From Arthrobacter bambusae (lineage in GTDB: Bacteria; Actinomycetota; Actinomycetes; Actinomycetales; Micrococcaceae), in NCBI RefSeq assembly GCF_030812595.1, contig NZ_JAUSSZ010000006.1:1-64000 (forward strand): 64,000 nucleotides of DNA. The letters are read 5' to 3'. Under the pieces are notes generated by a model. It searched no databases. It was given only the letters and a program-made list of their open reading frames with translations, and was not told the origin of the DNA. The position numbers were made by a program, and so were the translations under genes. Of this stretch, positions 22,458 to 33,227 are shown in pieces. The number at the start of each line of letters is the position of its first letter. Position 1 is the stretch's first letter.

Positions 22458-22485
22458 GTCTGCCCCCGCAACTGCGGGGGCAGAC
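22458..22485 (-). terminator. Terminator downstream of sodA
   Basis: Perfect 13-nt self-complementary arms around AC (in practice an 11-bp stem with a 6-nt loop), GC-rich, located between the sodA stop and the gap promoter. The U tract is weak. Confidence 0.65.
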
Positions 22486-22575
22486 AATCCGGTATTTGGG
22501 CGAAATTCACCTGAATGTGAAGTTTGTTACATCCTCATGTATTCCGCGTCACGCACCGAGGTGGCACGAGCCTTG

Positions 22576-23199
22576 CTAGAGAACGATCAGCCCTGTGGCG
22601 TTCGCGCGGGCCGCTTCGAAGCGCTTCGCGACGTCTGCCCAGTTGACGATGTTCCAGAATGCCTTGACGTAGTCAGCCTTGACGTTGACGTAATCGAGGT
22701 AGAAAGCGTGCTCCCACATGTCCAGCATGAGCAGGGGCGTGGTGCCGACTGCGACGTTGCCCTGCTGGTCGTAGAGCTGCTCGATGAGGAGGTTCCCACC
22801 GATGGGCTCGTAGGCGAGGAAGCCCCAACCGGATCCCTGCAGGCCGAGCGCGGCTGCCGAGAACTGGGCACGGAAGGCATCGAAGGAGCCGAAGGCGTCG
22901 TCGATGGCCGCGGCCAGCTCGCCCTCGGGCTTGTCGCCGCCGTCCGGGGAGATGTTGTTCCAGAACACGGAGTGGTTGATGTGGCCGCCGGTGTGGAACG
23001 CGAGGTCCTTGGAGAGGCGGTTGATGTTGGCGAAGTCGCCCTTGTCGCGAGCCTCGGCCAACTGGGCCAAAGCGTTGTTGGCGCCTGCTACATAGGCAGC
23101 GTGGTGCTTGCTGTGGTGCAGCTCCATGATCTTCGCCGAAATGTGCGGCTCAAGTGCTGCGTAGTCGTAGCCGAGCTCGGGCAGTACGTACTCTGTCAC
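22576..23199 (-). CDS. sodA: Superoxide dismutase (Mn/Fe type)
   Basis: A 207-residue cytosolic Mn/Fe superoxide dismutase. The four metal ligands can be read: His in [11 protein letters not shown], His in [10 protein letters not shown], and Asp and His in [13 protein letters not shown]. The G-G-H/D-M-W-E-H context suggests manganese, but metal choice cannot be settled from sequence. GTG at 23199 is preferred over the ATG four codons upstream because GGAGG sits 5 nt before it. Confidence 0.96.
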   Translation of the reverse strand: MTEYVLPELGYDYAALEPHISAKIMELHHSKHHAAYVAGANNALAQLAEARDKGDFANINRLSKDLAFHTGGHINHSVFWNNISPDGGDKPEGELAAAIDDAFGSFDAFRAQFSAAALGLQGSGWGFLAYEPIGGNLLIEQLYDQQGNVAVGTTPLLMLDMWEHAFYLDYVNVKADYVKAFWNIVNWADVAKRFEAARANATGLIVL

Positions 23200-23291
23200 G
23201 AAATCCTCCAATGCAGTGGACCGGGGTCCGGTTGGTAACTCTCGTTTTGTTCATCCGACCGGCGAAGCGGCCGGAAATCTACACCCTCACG

Positions 23292-23297
23292 ATTCTA
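23292..23297 (-). promoter_or_regulatory. Candidate -10 box for sodA
   Basis: TAGAAT on the minus strand lies about 93 nt before the sodA GTG, in the whiA-sodA gap. The -35 is unclear. Confidence 0.35.
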
Positions 23298-23308
23298 GGA
23301 CGGGAGCT

Positions 23309-24289
23309 TTATTCGTCCATCATTTCGGGGGTCACATTTGCCTCGGTGCCCGGGATCCCCAGGTCGCCGGCCTTTTTGTCCGCCATGGCAAGGAGCCGGC
23401 GGATCCGCCCCGCGATGGCGTCCTTGGTCATGGGCGGGTCGGCAAGCCGGCCCAATTCATCCAGGCTGGCCTGCTTGTGGGCCACCCTGAGTTCACCGGC
23501 GTACTTGAGGTGGTCCGGAACGTCGTCGCCCAGGATTTCCAGCGCCCTGTCCACGCGGGCGCCGGCGGCGACGGCGGCCTGGGCTGAACGGCGCAGGTTG
23601 GCGTCGTCGAAGTTCGCCAGGCGGTTGGCCGTCGCCCGGACTTCCTTCCGCATGCGGCGTTCCTCCCACACCATGAGGGCGTCATGGGCGCCCATCCGGG
23701 TGAGCAGCGCGGCAATCGTGTCACCGTCACGGATCACCACGCGGTCCACGCCGCGCACCTCCCGCGCCTTGGCCTGGATTCCGAGGCGCCGGGCGGCGCC
23801 TACCAGGGCAAGTGCCGATTCCGGCCCGGGACACGTGACCTCAAGCGAAGAGGACCGGCCAGGTTCGGTGAGGGATCCGTGAGCCAGGAACGCGCCGCGC
23901 CACACAGCTTCCGCATCCGACGCCGAACCGTTGACGACGGCGGAAGGCAAGCCACGTACAGGCCGTCCCCGGCCGTCCAGGAGCCCGGTCTGGCGGGCCA
24001 GGGCTTCGCCGTCGCGCACGACTCGGACGACATAGCGGCTACCCCGCCGGAGTCCCCCGCCGGAGACGACAATGATCTCGCTCTGGTGCCCGTAGACTTC
24101 GGCGATCGCGGCGCGCAGCCTCCGCGCCGTGGCGGCGAGGTCAACCTCCGCCTCGATCACGATTCGGCCCGAAATGATGTGCAGCCCGCCGGCGAAACGC
24201 AGCATGGCCGAGACTTCGGCCTTGCGGACGGACGACTTCTTGATGTCCAGCCGGGAAAGTTCTTCCTTGACCGATGCGGTCAGTGCCAT
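23309..24289 (-). CDS. whiA: DNA-binding protein WhiA
   Basis: A 326-residue WhiA, with an N-terminal homing-endonuclease-like domain and a C-terminal HTH (about 260-320, with [24 protein letters not shown]). In sporulating actinobacteria it controls cell division; in non-sporulating relatives it is retained with a division-related role. TTAGGA precedes the ATG at 24289. It is in the conserved rapZ-yvcK-whiA cluster, 9 nt after yvcK. Confidence 0.96.
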   Translation of the reverse strand: MALTASVKEELSRLDIKKSSVRKAEVSAMLRFAGGLHIISGRIVIEAEVDLAATARRLRAAIAEVYGHQSEIIVVSGGGLRRGSRYVVRVVRDGEALARQTGLLDGRGRPVRGLPSAVVNGSASDAEAVWRGAFLAHGSLTEPGRSSSLEVTCPGPESALALVGAARRLGIQAKAREVRGVDRVVIRDGDTIAALLTRMGAHDALMVWEERRMRKEVRATANRLANFDDANLRRSAQAAVAAGARVDRALEILGDDVPDHLKYAGELRVAHKQASLDELGRLADPPMTKDAIAGRIRRLLAMADKKAGDLGIPGTEANVTPEMMDE

Positions 24290-24298
24290 CGTATGTTC

Positions 24299-25315
24299 CT
24301 AACTATTCCCGAAGATATCGTGATACGCCGATGCCAGACGCAGCGGGTCGTGGACTGGACGGCGGCTCGACGCCCCCACTTTACCCAAGACCACCTCCGC
24401 ACCGATCATCCCGGCAGCCCGTTCGAATTCCTTGAGGTCCGATATCGAGGAGGGATCGGCCAGGACAACGTCCACACTGAACTCCGGCGCGTAGTGCCGC
24501 AAGGCATCCAGGTGGTCCGCTGCGGACATGCCGGAGGTTTCCTTGGTGTCCATTGCAAGGTTCATGGTGAGGCAGCGTTTGGCGGGAGTGTCGCACAAGG
24601 CCTGGCGCATTTCGGGCAGCAGCAAGTGCGGCAACACGGACGTGTACCAGGAGCCGGGGCCCAGGATGATCCAGTCCGCAAGCTCGATGGCAGTCAACGC
24701 TTCGATGCAAGCGCGCGCGTCTTCCGGACGCAGCCTGACGTTTTCGAGCGATCCCGCGACAGCGCACTTGGCCTGGCCTTTGACGGCCTGGAACTCGTAC
24801 CCGCCCCCGGGCAACGGCACACGGACGTCGCCCTCGATGTTCAGCGGCTGCGTGGACATCGGGAGGACCTGGCCACGCGCGCCCAGCAGGGCGCCTGCCC
24901 ATTTCAATCCGGCCACGGCGTCGCCGAGAAGCTCCCAGAGGGTGACTATGAGCAGGTTCCCCATGGCATGGTGGTCCAAGGAGCCTGGGCGACCGCTGGG
25001 AGTCTTGAAGCGATGCTGCATGACGTCCCGCCAGGTGCGCCCCCAATCGGTGTCATCGCAAAGGGCGCTCAGCGCCATTCTAAGGTCGCCCGGCGGAAGG
25101 ACGCCGTACTCCTCGCGCAGCCGCCCGGAGGATCCGCCGTCGTCGGCAACGGTGACAATCGCAGTGAGCTCCGTGGTCAGCAGCCGCAGCGCCGACAGCG
25201 ATGCGGAAAGCCCGTGTCCGCCGCCGAGCGCCACGACTGTGGGGCCCTTGGCAGGCTGGCTGCCCTGGGTGCCCTTCGGTGGAACCAACGGCAGGGGTCC
25301 GGTCAGGACCCCCAT
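24299..25315 (-). CDS. yvcK: Gluconeogenesis factor YvcK (CofD-like)
   Basis: A 338-residue member of the YvcK/CofD family, which binds UDP-sugars and links carbon metabolism with cell wall growth. The N-terminal VVALGGGHGLSASL and VTVADDGGSSGRL motifs are diagnostic. The ATG at 25315 overlaps the rapZ stop by one base (TAATG), which fixes the start against a longer upstream frame. Followed by whiA. Confidence 0.95.
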   Translation of the reverse strand: MGVLTGPLPLVPPKGTQGSQPAKGPTVVALGGGHGLSASLSALRLLTTELTAIVTVADDGGSSGRLREEYGVLPPGDLRMALSALCDDTDWGRTWRDVMQHRFKTPSGRPGSLDHHAMGNLLIVTLWELLGDAVAGLKWAGALLGARGQVLPMSTQPLNIEGDVRVPLPGGGYEFQAVKGQAKCAVAGSLENVRLRPEDARACIEALTAIELADWIILGPGSWYTSVLPHLLLPEMRQALCDTPAKRCLTMNLAMDTKETSGMSAADHLDALRHYAPEFSVDVVLADPSSISDLKEFERAAGMIGAEVVLGKVGASSRRPVHDPLRLASAYHDIFGNS

Positions 25316-26238
25316 TACTCGCGACCCAGATCGCGGTGGCTTGTGGTGACGGTGACCCGGGGGTATTGCGCCAGCCGTTTGGAAAGCTCGACGGCGACCG
25401 CGACTGAACGATGCTTGCCGCCCGTGCAACCAACGGCAATGGTTGCGTAGTGCTTGTTTTCCGTCCGGTAGCCGTCGAGGACGGGCTCCAAGGCAAGGAC
25501 GTAGCGGTCAATGAAGTCCTTGACTCCGTCGGCACCCAGCACATAGTCGCTGACATCGGCGTCGAGCCCCGTGTGCGGACGCAGTTTCGGAACCCAATGG
25601 GGGTTGGGGATGAAGCGTGCATCCGCCACGAAATTGGCGTCGACGGGCAGGCCATATTTGAAGCCGAAGCTCATGACGTTCAAGCGCAGCGCCACGGGGC
25701 CTGTGTCGGTGAAAAGTTCGGTGATGGCGGTAGCCAGGCCGTGGACGTTGTACGTGCTTGTGTCCAGGACCACGTCTGCCGACTCCCGGAGTTCCTTCAG
25801 GACGTCGCGTTCCGCCGAGATGCCGTCGAGGATACGGCCACCCCCCTGCAGCGGATGCGGGCGCCGGCCCTGTTCGAAGCGCCGCACCAGCACGTTGTCG
25901 CTGGCATCCAGGAAGAGGAGGCGGAAGGTGATTCCGCTGGCGCTGAGTGCTCCGAGCGCCGTCCGGATATCGGTGAAGAGCCCTTTGCTGCGCACGTCCA
26001 CGACGACCGCGAGCTTGGGAATGGACTGGGGCGCGTGCGAGACGATTTCAGCAAGCGTCCCCAGCATCTGCGGCGGCAGGTTTTCAACAACGTACCAGCC
26101 GTGGTCCTCCAGGGCGTCAGAGGCGGTGCTGCGGCCGGCTCCGGACATGCCAGTCACCACCAGCAGTTCCGCTTCGACAGGCTTGACGGGGATGAGGCCG
26201 TCCTGCTCCGCGCCGGATTCTGCTGTTGCCTCTGACAT
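25315..26238 (-). CDS. rapZ: RapZ-family nucleotide-binding protein (RNase adapter)
   Basis: A 307-residue P-loop protein with Walker A GMSGAGRST near residue 31 and the C-terminal VGCTGGKHRSVAVA signature of RapZ/YvcJ. In E. coli RapZ guides RNase E to the sRNA GlmZ; in actinobacteria the function is less clear. ATG at 26238 follows GGGGAAA; a TTG one codon earlier is in frame. Start of the rapZ-yvcK-whiA run. Confidence 0.95.
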   Translation of the reverse strand: MSEATAESGAEQDGLIPVKPVEAELLVVTGMSGAGRSTASDALEDHGWYVVENLPPQMLGTLAEIVSHAPQSIPKLAVVVDVRSKGLFTDIRTALGALSASGITFRLLFLDASDNVLVRRFEQGRRPHPLQGGGRILDGISAERDVLKELRESADVVLDTSTYNVHGLATAITELFTDTGPVALRLNVMSFGFKYGLPVDANFVADARFIPNPHWVPKLRPHTGLDADVSDYVLGADGVKDFIDRYVLALEPVLDGYRTENKHYATIAVGCTGGKHRSVAVAVELSKRLAQYPRVTVTTSHRDLGRE

Positions 26239-26326
26239 CAAGTTTCCCCGTTTCTGAGATGGTCCAAAGTTTCTGGCATGATCCGAAGGCGCTCCGCCTT
26301 GCGCAGGTGCCCGCCTCTTACCCTAG

Positions 26327-28318
26327 CTAAATTTCAAGGATTTCGCCGGTGGTCATGTTCACGGCAGGAGCGGCCTCTCCAGCGGCGCCGGCTGCCGCCA
26401 AGTGACTGACGACGGCTTCCGCCAAGGCAGGGCCGATCCCCTTTGCGGCAGTGAGCTCGAGGGCCGTTGCCGCTTTGATCTTCTTGAGGGAACCGAAATG
26501 CGCCACGAGCGCCTTCCGTTTGGCTTCGCCGAGGCCAGGAACGCCATCGAGCGCGGACACCGTCATCGCCTTTCCGCGCTTTTGCCGGTGGAAGGTGATG
26601 GCAAAACGGTGGGCTTCATCGCGGATACGCTGGAGCAGGTACAGTCCCTGCGACGTGCGGGGCAGGATCACCGGGAAGTCGCTATCCGGCAACCAGACTT
26701 CTTCGAGCCGCTTGGCCAGGCCCACGACGTAGACGTCGTCGATCCCCAGTTCCGCGAGTGCCCGCGCGGCGGCGTTCACCTGGGGTTGCCCGCCGTCGAC
26801 GACGACGAGGTTGGGCGGATAGGCGAATCTCGCCTTGGCACCCGTGAGGGCGGCATCGTCCGACGGTTCCCCGCTGCCGGGGTTCGGAACTTCTCCGCTC
26901 TTGGGCAGCTGGGCGGACTTGTCCTGCAAGTAGTGCCTGAAGCGCCTGGTAAGGACGTCGTGCATCGCAGCGGTGTCATCGCTGGCCGCCGCGCCGGTGA
27001 TGGAGAACTTCCTGTAGTCGGCTTTCTTGGGGAGGCCGTCCTCCACCACCACCATGGACGCAACCACGTTGGTGCCCTGCACATGGGAAATGTCGTAGCA
27101 CTCGATCCGGAGCAGCGGCACGGGAAGCTCAAGCGCTTCCTGCAGTTCCTGGAGCGCCTGGGAGCGGACGGTGATATCGCCTGCCCGACGGACTTTGTGG
27201 AGCTTCATCGCGTGCTCGGCATTTTCGCGGACAGTGGACATGAGGGCGGCTTTGTCTCCGCGCTGCGGCACCCGGATATCCACTTTCGCGCCCCGAAGGC
27301 CACCGAGCCATTCAAGCAATTCATGATGGTTGCTCGGAATCTCCGGCACGAGTACTTCGCGCGGAATGCGGCCCTGGTTGTCGCTGTCTTCTCCATAGAC
27401 CTGCTGCAGGAGGTGCTCGATGAGTTCCGGAGTGGTGACGTCTTCGACTTTTTCCACGACCCAGCCCCGCTGGCCGCGTACCCGGCCACCCCGGACGTGG
27501 AACACCTGCACGGAAGCCTCGAGGTCGTCGTCGTAAAGGGCGAAGACATCCGCGTCCGTGTCTTCGGAAAGCACGACGGCGTTGCGTTCGAAGACTTTGC
27601 GCAAAGCCGCGATGTCGTCGCGGATCCGTGCCGCGCGTTCGTAGTCGAGTTCCGCCACGGCAGCCGCCATGTCTTTTTCGAGGCGCCGGATAAACTTGCC
27701 GGCCTCGCCGCCCATGAAAGAGCAAAAGTCCTCGGCCAGGGCACGGTGTTGTTCAGGAGTGACGCGCCCCACGCACGGCGCAGAGCATTTGTCGATGTAA
27801 CCGAGCAGGCACGGCCTGCCGCTGGCCTGCGCCCGCTTCAAGACACCCGGGCTACAGCTCCGCACCGGAAAAACCCGCAGCAAGGTATCCATGGTTTCGC
27901 GAATCGCCCCGGCAGTGTAGGGGCCGAAATAGCGCGTGCCTTTGCGGCGTTCGCCACGCATGACCTGGACCCGGGGAAGCTTCTCCCCCATAGTGACCGC
28001 AAGGTACGGATAGGTCTTGTCGTCACGGAAGACGACGTTGAAGCGGGGCTTGAATTCCTTGATCCAGGTGTATTCGAGCTGGAGGGACTCGAGCTCGCTG
28101 CCCACCACAGTCCATTCGACGCTGCTGGCCGCGTGCACCATCGCATGCGTCTTCGGCAGCAGGCCCGCAGGGTTGGCGAAGTAGGAATTCAGCCGGGAGC
28201 GGAGGTTCTTCGCCTTGCCCACATAGATGACACGGCCGTGCGCGTCCCGGAACCGGTAGACGCCGGGAGTGACGGGGATTTCTCCGGTCTGGGGTCGATA
28301 ACTCGCTGGATCTGCCAC
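26327..28318 (-). CDS. uvrC: Excinuclease ABC subunit UvrC
   Basis: A 663-residue nucleotide excision repair nuclease that cuts both sides of the lesion with UvrB. The N-terminal GIY-YIG domain shows TPGVYRFRD and [14 protein letters not shown]; a UVR segment lies around 200-240; the RNase H-like nuclease carries the [10 protein letters not shown] and VVDGGQPQV motifs; helix-hairpin-helix motifs end the protein. GTG start at 28318. It is 88 nt upstream of rapZ on the same strand. Confidence 0.98.
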   Translation of the reverse strand: MADPASYRPQTGEIPVTPGVYRFRDAHGRVIYVGKAKNLRSRLNSYFANPAGLLPKTHAMVHAASSVEWTVVGSELESLQLEYTWIKEFKPRFNVVFRDDKTYPYLAVTMGEKLPRVQVMRGERRKGTRYFGPYTAGAIRETMDTLLRVFPVRSCSPGVLKRAQASGRPCLLGYIDKCSAPCVGRVTPEQHRALAEDFCSFMGGEAGKFIRRLEKDMAAAVAELDYERAARIRDDIAALRKVFERNAVVLSEDTDADVFALYDDDLEASVQVFHVRGGRVRGQRGWVVEKVEDVTTPELIEHLLQQVYGEDSDNQGRIPREVLVPEIPSNHHELLEWLGGLRGAKVDIRVPQRGDKAALMSTVRENAEHAMKLHKVRRAGDITVRSQALQELQEALELPVPLLRIECYDISHVQGTNVVASMVVVEDGLPKKADYRKFSITGAAASDDTAAMHDVLTRRFRHYLQDKSAQLPKSGEVPNPGSGEPSDDAALTGAKARFAYPPNLVVVDGGQPQVNAAARALAELGIDDVYVVGLAKRLEEVWLPDSDFPVILPRTSQGLYLLQRIRDEAHRFAITFHRQKRGKAMTVSALDGVPGLGEAKRKALVAHFGSLKKIKAATALELTAAKGIGPALAEAVVSHLAAAGAAGEAAPAVNMTTGEILEI

Positions 28319-28324
28319 AGATCC

Positions 28325-28330
28325 AGTCTA
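28325..28330 (-). promoter_or_regulatory. -10 box of a leaderless uvrC transcript
   Basis: TAGACT lies exactly 6 nt before the uvrC GTG on the minus strand; no ribosome-binding site fits in between. Confidence 0.5.
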
Positions 28331-28384
28331 GTAAGGGAATCGGGCTCCCCCGTACGGACCGAGCGCCCGGCCCGGGCATCCCGA

Positions 28385-29053
28385 CTACTCGGCGGACTTG
28401 CTCTGGTTGTAGCTCGTGGAACGTTCCTGGCCGCTCAATACGGCAATGGCATCCATGATCTTGTCCGTGACTTCGCGCCGGGCAGGAAGGGAATGGTCCG
28501 GGCCGGTTTTTTCGAAGTACAGCGGCTCGCCCACCTTCATGGTGAAGTGCTGGGGGCGGACGGTGTTGCGGTCCACGGGTTGCAACTTGTCGGTTCCGAT
28601 GAGGCCCACCGGCACCACGGGAGCCCCGGTGGTCAGGGCAAGCCAGCCGACGCCGGTACGGCCGCGGTAGAGCAAGCCGTCACGCGAGCGGGTCCCCTCC
28701 GGGTAGATACCGATGCCCCTGCCGTTCTCCAGGATGTCCAAGAGGGTCTTGAGCGCCTGCACACTTGCCGCTTGCTCTCCGCGCTCCACGGGAATGGATC
28801 CGACAGCCTGGAAGAACGCCTTCATCGCACGGCCCTTGAAGCCCTTGGTGGTGAAGTATTCGGCTTTGGCGAAGAAGCCCACCGGACGCGGCATCAAAGC
28901 CTGCACAATCACGCTGTCCAGAAATGACAAATGGTTCGGGGCCACAATGAAGGGCCCTTGCTTGGGCACATTTTCCAGCCCGATGACCGTGGGCCGGCAG
29001 GTGCCGGAGATCAGTCCGCGAGTGGTCCAGCGGATGACATCAAAGGCTTCCAT
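28385..29053 (-). CDS. 1-Acyl-sn-glycerol-3-phosphate acyltransferase family protein
   Basis: A 222-residue PlsC-type acyltransferase of phospholipid synthesis, membrane-associated. The catalytic H-x4-D box NHLSFLD is near residue 38, followed by YPEGTRSRDG and a PVVPVGLIG motif. It overlaps the preceding HAD phosphatase gene by 14 nt, so the two are co-transcribed. Acyl acceptor specificity cannot be assigned. Confidence 0.9.
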   Translation of the reverse strand: MEAFDVIRWTTRGLISGTCRPTVIGLENVPKQGPFIVAPNHLSFLDSVIVQALMPRPVGFFAKAEYFTTKGFKGRAMKAFFQAVGSIPVERGEQAASVQALKTLLDILENGRGIGIYPEGTRSRDGLLYRGRTGVGWLALTTGAPVVPVGLIGTDKLQPVDRNTVRPQHFTMKVGEPLYFEKTGPDHSLPARREVTDKIMDAIAVLSGQERSTSYNQSKSAE

Positions 29054-29756
29054 CGTTCTGCACCTCGCTCAGGGCCGCCGCGCGGACAGCGTCAAGTTCT
29101 TCGATCTTCTCCAGCAGCTGTGCCGTGGTGTCCACGACGGCGACGGCGCCGGCTTCTTGAAGTTCGCCGTCGGACGCGAACCCCCAACTGACCCCGATGC
29201 AGTCGAGTCCGTTGGCCATGGCGCCGGCAACATCCTGGTGGCGGTCCCCGACCATCACCGCAGGCTGGGAATCCAACGCGGCCAACGCGGCACCAACGAT
29301 CGCCGCCTTCCCCGGAGCCGTGTTGGCGGCCCTTGACTCGTCGTCGGGGGCGCCGCAGATGGAGGCAAAGAAACCGGCAATGCCGTGGTGCTCCAAAACG
29401 ATGCGCGCCAAGCCTTGGGGCTTCTGGGTAGCCACTGCCACAGGCCGTTGCGACTCCGCGAAGAACTCCAGCAGCTCACGCATACCGGGATATAGCCGGC
29501 TTTGGCCGATTCCCACCGAACGGTAGTAGCTGCGGTAAAGCCCGATCACTTCGTCAACTTTTCCCGCGGGCACCCCTGCGATGTGTTCCAGGGAATCGCT
29601 CAGCTTGGGTCCGACCATGGAATCCAGCACGCCCTGTTCCGGCACACGGAGGCCCATTTCGCCCAGCGCCGCGGCGATGCCACCGGTTATGCCGCCTGCA
29701 GGATCGACAAGGGTGCCGTCCAGATCAAAGATTACGGGCACCATTGTTTGAGTCAC
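29040..29756 (-). CDS. HAD-superfamily phosphatase, phosphoglycolate phosphatase-like
   Basis: A 238-residue HAD hydrolase with motif I FDLDGTLVD near the N-terminus, motif II around VATQKPQG, and motif IV GDRHQDVAGA. The alpha-helical cap between motifs I and II suits small phosphorylated metabolites; phosphoglycolate is the usual guess and unproven. GTG at 29756 or ATG at 29744 may start translation. It overlaps the acyltransferase gene. Confidence 0.85.
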   Translation of the reverse strand: MTQTMVPVIFDLDGTLVDPAGGITGGIAAALGEMGLRVPEQGVLDSMVGPKLSDSLEHIAGVPAGKVDEVIGLYRSYYRSVGIGQSRLYPGMRELLEFFAESQRPVAVATQKPQGLARIVLEHHGIAGFFASICGAPDDESRAANTAPGKAAIVGAALAALDSQPAVMVGDRHQDVAGAMANGLDCIGVSWGFASDGELQEAGAVAVVDTTAQLLEKIEELDAVRAAALSEVQNDGSL

Positions 29757-29802
29757 CGGGTTAGTTTCTCACGAGTTGAGGCATGCCTGAAACTCACATG
29801 CC

Positions 29803-29844
29803 GGCAAGGGAATACTTCGACCGCAGCCGTGATATTCCCTTGCC
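29803..29844 (-). terminator. Stem-loop downstream of uvrA
   Basis: Perfect 12-nt arms (29803-29814 and 29833-29844) with an 18-nt loop lie 13 nt after the uvrA stop. No U tract follows. Confidence 0.5.
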
Positions 29845-29856
29845 GTTCACGCAGGA

Positions 29857-32784
29857 CTAACCGAGAATCTCCGCCAAGAAGGTGGCGGTGTGGCTTTCCG
29901 TGGACTTGGCAACCTGTTCGGGCGTGCCCGTTGCAACGACGCGCCCACCGCCTGAACCGCCGTTGGGGCCCAGGTCCACAATCCAGTCTGCGGACTTGAT
30001 CACGTCGAGGTTGTGCTCAATGGTGATGACCGTGTTGCCCTTGTCCACCAACCCCTGCAGCACCATGAGCAACTTGCGGATGTCCTCGAAATGGAGGCCC
30101 GTGGTGGGCTCGTCCAGGACATACACGCTCCGGCCATTCGAACGCTTCTGCAGCTCCGACGCGAGCTTCACGCGCTGCGCCTCGCCACCGGAAAGGGTGG
30201 TGGCGGGCTGCCCGAGCCGGACATAGCCGAGCCCGACGTCGACGAGGGTCTTCAAATGCCGGGCGATCGGGGTGAACGCGGCAAAGAACTCGGCACCCTC
30301 CTCGATGGGCATGTTGAGGACATCCGCGATGGTCTTGCCCTTGTAGTGGACTTCGAGGGTCTCGCGGTTGTACCGCGCACCATGGCACACCTCGCAGGGA
30401 ACATAGACGTCCGGCAGGAAGTTCATTTCGATCTTCAGGGTGCCGTCGCCCGAGCACGCCTCACAGCGGCCGCCCTTGACGTTGAAGGAGAAGCGTCCAG
30501 GCTGGTATCCGCGGACCTTGGCTTCGGTGGTTTCCGCGAAGAGCTTCCGGATGTTGTCGAAGACGCCGGTGTAGGTTGCCGGGTTGGACCGCGGGGTGCG
30601 TCCGATCGGGCTCTGGTCCACGTGGACCACCTTGTCGAGGTGCTCAAGGCCCGCCACGGAGCGGTGCCGGCCGGCAACCTGCTTTGCGCCGTTGAGCTTG
30701 TTGGCGAGGACCTTGTAAAGAATCTCGTTCACCAGGGTGGACTTCCCTGAACCGCTGACGCCCGTGACCGCAGTGAAGAGGCCAAGCGGGAAGCTGGCGT
30801 CGACGTTGTTCAGGTTGTTTTCGCGGGCTCCGATGACTTTGAGCTCGCGCTTCTTTTCATACTTGCGCCGCTTGGCCGGGATGTCGATCTTGCGTCGCCC
30901 GGACAAGTAGTCGCCGGTCAGCGAGTCCGTGTTTTCCAAGAGCTCCTTGTAGGAACCGGAGTGCACCACCTGGCCACCGTGCTCGCCGGCGCCAGGTCCG
31001 ATGTCCACTACCCAGTCGGCCTCATGGATGGTGTCTTCGTCGTGTTCGACGACAATCAGCGTGTTGCCGAGATCGCGCAACCGGGTGAGCGTCTCGATGA
31101 GGCGGCGGTTGTCCTTCTGGTGCAGCCCGATGGACGGCTCGTCCAGGACATACAGGACACCGACCAGGCCGGAGCCGATCTGCGTGGCGAGTCGAATGCG
31201 CTGGGCCTCACCGCCGGACAAGGTCCCCGAGGGCCGTTCGAGATTCAGGTACTCGAGCCCCACATCGAGCAAGAAGGTCAGGCGTGCCTGGATCTCCTTG
31301 AGCACCTGGTGGGCGATCTGGGCCTCGCGGTCGGTCAGCGTGAGGCTCCCCAGGAAATCGGCGCAATCACGCATGGGAAGGGCCGCTACTTCTGCGATGG
31401 ACTTGCCGTTGATCAGCACGGACAGCGACGCCGGGTTAAGCCTGGCACCGTTGCACGCAGGGCAAGGAACCTGCCGCATGTACTCTTCGTAGCGGTCGCG
31501 TGCCCAGTCGGAGTCAGTTTCGCCGTGCTTGCGGTGAACGTACTGGATGGCGCCTTCGAAGCCAGTGCTGTACTTGCGCTCCCGGCCGAACCTATTACGG
31601 TACTGGACGACTACCTTGTGGTCCTTGCCATGCAGCACCGTCTGACGAACTTCCTGCGGCAGCTTCTCCCACGGGGTATCCATGGAGAAGCCGAGTTCCT
31701 GGGCAAGGCCTTCCAGGAGCCGGTTCCAGTACTCCGTGGTGGCAGTGCCCAACGACCAAGGCGCGATAGCCCCTTGGTTCAAGGAAAGTTCGGGGTTGGG
31801 GACCACTAACTCTTCATCGACCTCAAGCCTGGTGCCGATACCGCTGCACACGGCACATGCGCCGAAGGGGTTGTTGAAGGAGAAGGAGCGTGGCTCGATT
31901 TCGTCGATGGCCAACGGGTGCTCATTGGGGCAGGCAAGGTTTTCCGAGAAGGCCCGGATCCGCGCGGGGTCCTCGGCGTCGAGATCCACGAACTCGACCA
32001 GCACCCGGCCTTCCGCAAGTCCGAGCGCGGTTTCGATCGAGTCGGTCAGCCGTTGGCTGATCCCTTCCTTGACCACCAGGCGGTCCACGACCACTTCAAT
32101 GGAGTGCTTGAATTGCTTGCCGAGTTTGGGCGGATCGCTCAGTTGGACGAGTTCTCCGTCCACCCGGGCGCGTGAGTACCCCTTGGCGGTGAGCTCTTTG
32201 AAGAGTTCGACGAATTCGCCCTTGCGTCCGCGGACCACGGGGGCAAGAACCTGGAAGCGGGTGCCGGATTCGAGTTCCAGCAACTGGTCGACTATCTGCT
32301 GCGGCGTCTGGCGCGTGATGGGTTCGTGGCACACCGGGCAATGTGGCCGGCCGACACGTGCCCAGAGGAGGCGCATGTAGTCGTAGATCTCAGTGATGGT
32401 ACCTACGGTGGAACGCGGGTTCTTGCTCGTCGATTTCTGGTCGATGGAGACCGCCGGGGAAAGACCCTCGATGAAATCCACGTCCGGCTTGTCCACTTGC
32501 CCCAGGAACTGGCGGGCGTAGGCGGACAACGACTCAACGTACCTGCGCTGGCCCTCAGCGAAGATGGTGTCGAAGGCCAAGGACGACTTACCCGAGCCTG
32601 ACAAGCCCGTGAAAACGATCATGGCGTCACGGGGAAGATCGAGATCGACGTTGCGGAGGTTGTGTTCACGGGCTCCCTTGACCACGAGCCGTGACAGGTC
32701 ATGTCTTACGGTTGTGGCGGGTTGCTGCACGGAAACGCTTGCGAAGGATTCGACGGCGGGGACTTCAGCTACGGCTTTAGGCAC
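29857..32784 (-). CDS. uvrA: Excinuclease ABC subunit UvrA
   Basis: A 975-residue damage-recognition ATPase of nucleotide excision repair. Two ABC modules are complete, with Walker [10 protein letters not shown] and GVSGSGKST and two LSGGEAQR signatures. Zinc-binding Cys pairs CAVC and CEAC...CEVC are present. The first about 30 residues before [11 protein letters not shown] are extra relative to E. coli but common in this lineage. GTG start at 32784. Its promoter carries a LexA-like box. Confidence 0.98.
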   Translation of the reverse strand: MPKAVAEVPAVESFASVSVQQPATTVRHDLSRLVVKGAREHNLRNVDLDLPRDAMIVFTGLSGSGKSSLAFDTIFAEGQRRYVESLSAYARQFLGQVDKPDVDFIEGLSPAVSIDQKSTSKNPRSTVGTITEIYDYMRLLWARVGRPHCPVCHEPITRQTPQQIVDQLLELESGTRFQVLAPVVRGRKGEFVELFKELTAKGYSRARVDGELVQLSDPPKLGKQFKHSIEVVVDRLVVKEGISQRLTDSIETALGLAEGRVLVEFVDLDAEDPARIRAFSENLACPNEHPLAIDEIEPRSFSFNNPFGACAVCSGIGTRLEVDEELVVPNPELSLNQGAIAPWSLGTATTEYWNRLLEGLAQELGFSMDTPWEKLPQEVRQTVLHGKDHKVVVQYRNRFGRERKYSTGFEGAIQYVHRKHGETDSDWARDRYEEYMRQVPCPACNGARLNPASLSVLINGKSIAEVAALPMRDCADFLGSLTLTDREAQIAHQVLKEIQARLTFLLDVGLEYLNLERPSGTLSGGEAQRIRLATQIGSGLVGVLYVLDEPSIGLHQKDNRRLIETLTRLRDLGNTLIVVEHDEDTIHEADWVVDIGPGAGEHGGQVVHSGSYKELLENTDSLTGDYLSGRRKIDIPAKRRKYEKKRELKVIGARENNLNNVDASFPLGLFTAVTGVSGSGKSTLVNEILYKVLANKLNGAKQVAGRHRSVAGLEHLDKVVHVDQSPIGRTPRSNPATYTGVFDNIRKLFAETTEAKVRGYQPGRFSFNVKGGRCEACSGDGTLKIEMNFLPDVYVPCEVCHGARYNRETLEVHYKGKTIADVLNMPIEEGAEFFAAFTPIARHLKTLVDVGLGYVRLGQPATTLSGGEAQRVKLASELQKRSNGRSVYVLDEPTTGLHFEDIRKLLMVLQGLVDKGNTVITIEHNLDVIKSADWIVDLGPNGGSGGGRVVATGTPEQVAKSTESHTATFLAEILG

Positions 32785-32790
32785 CCACTA

Positions 32791-32796
32791 ATGCTA
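32791..32796 (-). promoter_or_regulatory. -10 box of a leaderless uvrA transcript
   Basis: TAGCAT on the minus strand is 6 nt before the uvrA GTG. Confidence 0.45.
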
Positions 32797-32797
32797 A

Positions 32798-32813
32798 TCG
32801 AAAACTTCTTCGA
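32798..32813. promoter_or_regulatory. LexA-like (SOS) box upstream of uvrA
   Basis: TCGAAAACTTCTTCGA has the TCGAA-N6-TTCGA outline and 16-nt length of the actinobacterial SOS box (TCGAAC-N4-GTTCGA), with two departures at the inner bases. It falls within the promoter spacer just upstream of the -10 box, a good operator position. Confidence 0.5.
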
Positions 32814-32849
32814 ATTTCCATGTGGCCTCCAGCACCCTACCGACGGGTA

Positions 32850-33227
32850 TCAATCGGCGTCATAGGCGGCTGCCAGAAGCTGGACGGCTTCCGCGAAGCT
32901 GGCGCCCTGCGCCTTGGCCGCCGCCGAGTAGCTTGCAGCCACCGCTGCCAAAGCGCTCCAGCGGTCATCGCGCGCGCACACGATTGTTCCGTTGCGGCCA
33001 CGGGTTGCGACTACTCCCGCAGCCTCAAGCTCCTTGTAGGCCCGGGCCACGGTGTGCGGGGCGACATCCAACTGCTCGGCCAGGCTGCGCACTGCGGGAA
33101 GTTTGGTACCCACGGCCAGGGTGCCGCCGTCGGCCAACTCGATGATGCGGAGCCGAAGCTGCTCGTACAGCGCGACGGTGCTGGACTGGTTGGGACGCCA
33201 TGAACCGGGAAACTCAAGCGGGCTCAT
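32850..33227 (-). CDS. GntR-family (YtrA-type) transcriptional regulator
   Basis: A 125-residue regulator with the GntR winged HTH (about 20-85: ALYEQLRLRIIELADGG...LPAVRSLAEQLDV) and a short C-terminal tail instead of a large effector domain, typical of the YtrA subfamily. These proteins usually control adjacent ABC transporter genes. The ATG at 33227 overlaps the transporter stop (ATGA), so it is the third gene of the operon it probably regulates. Confidence 0.88.
   Translation of the reverse strand: MSPLEFPGSWRPNQSSTVALYEQLRLRIIELADGGTLAVGTKLPAVRSLAEQLDVAPHTVARAYKELEAAGVVATRGRNGTIVCARDDRWSALAAVAASYSAAAKAQGASFAEAVQLLAAAYDAD

Noticed and set aside
26402..28927. An 841-codon open frame on the plus strand opposite uvrC
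   Set aside because: It is the shadow of uvrC and the acyltransferase gene, with no recognisable domain.
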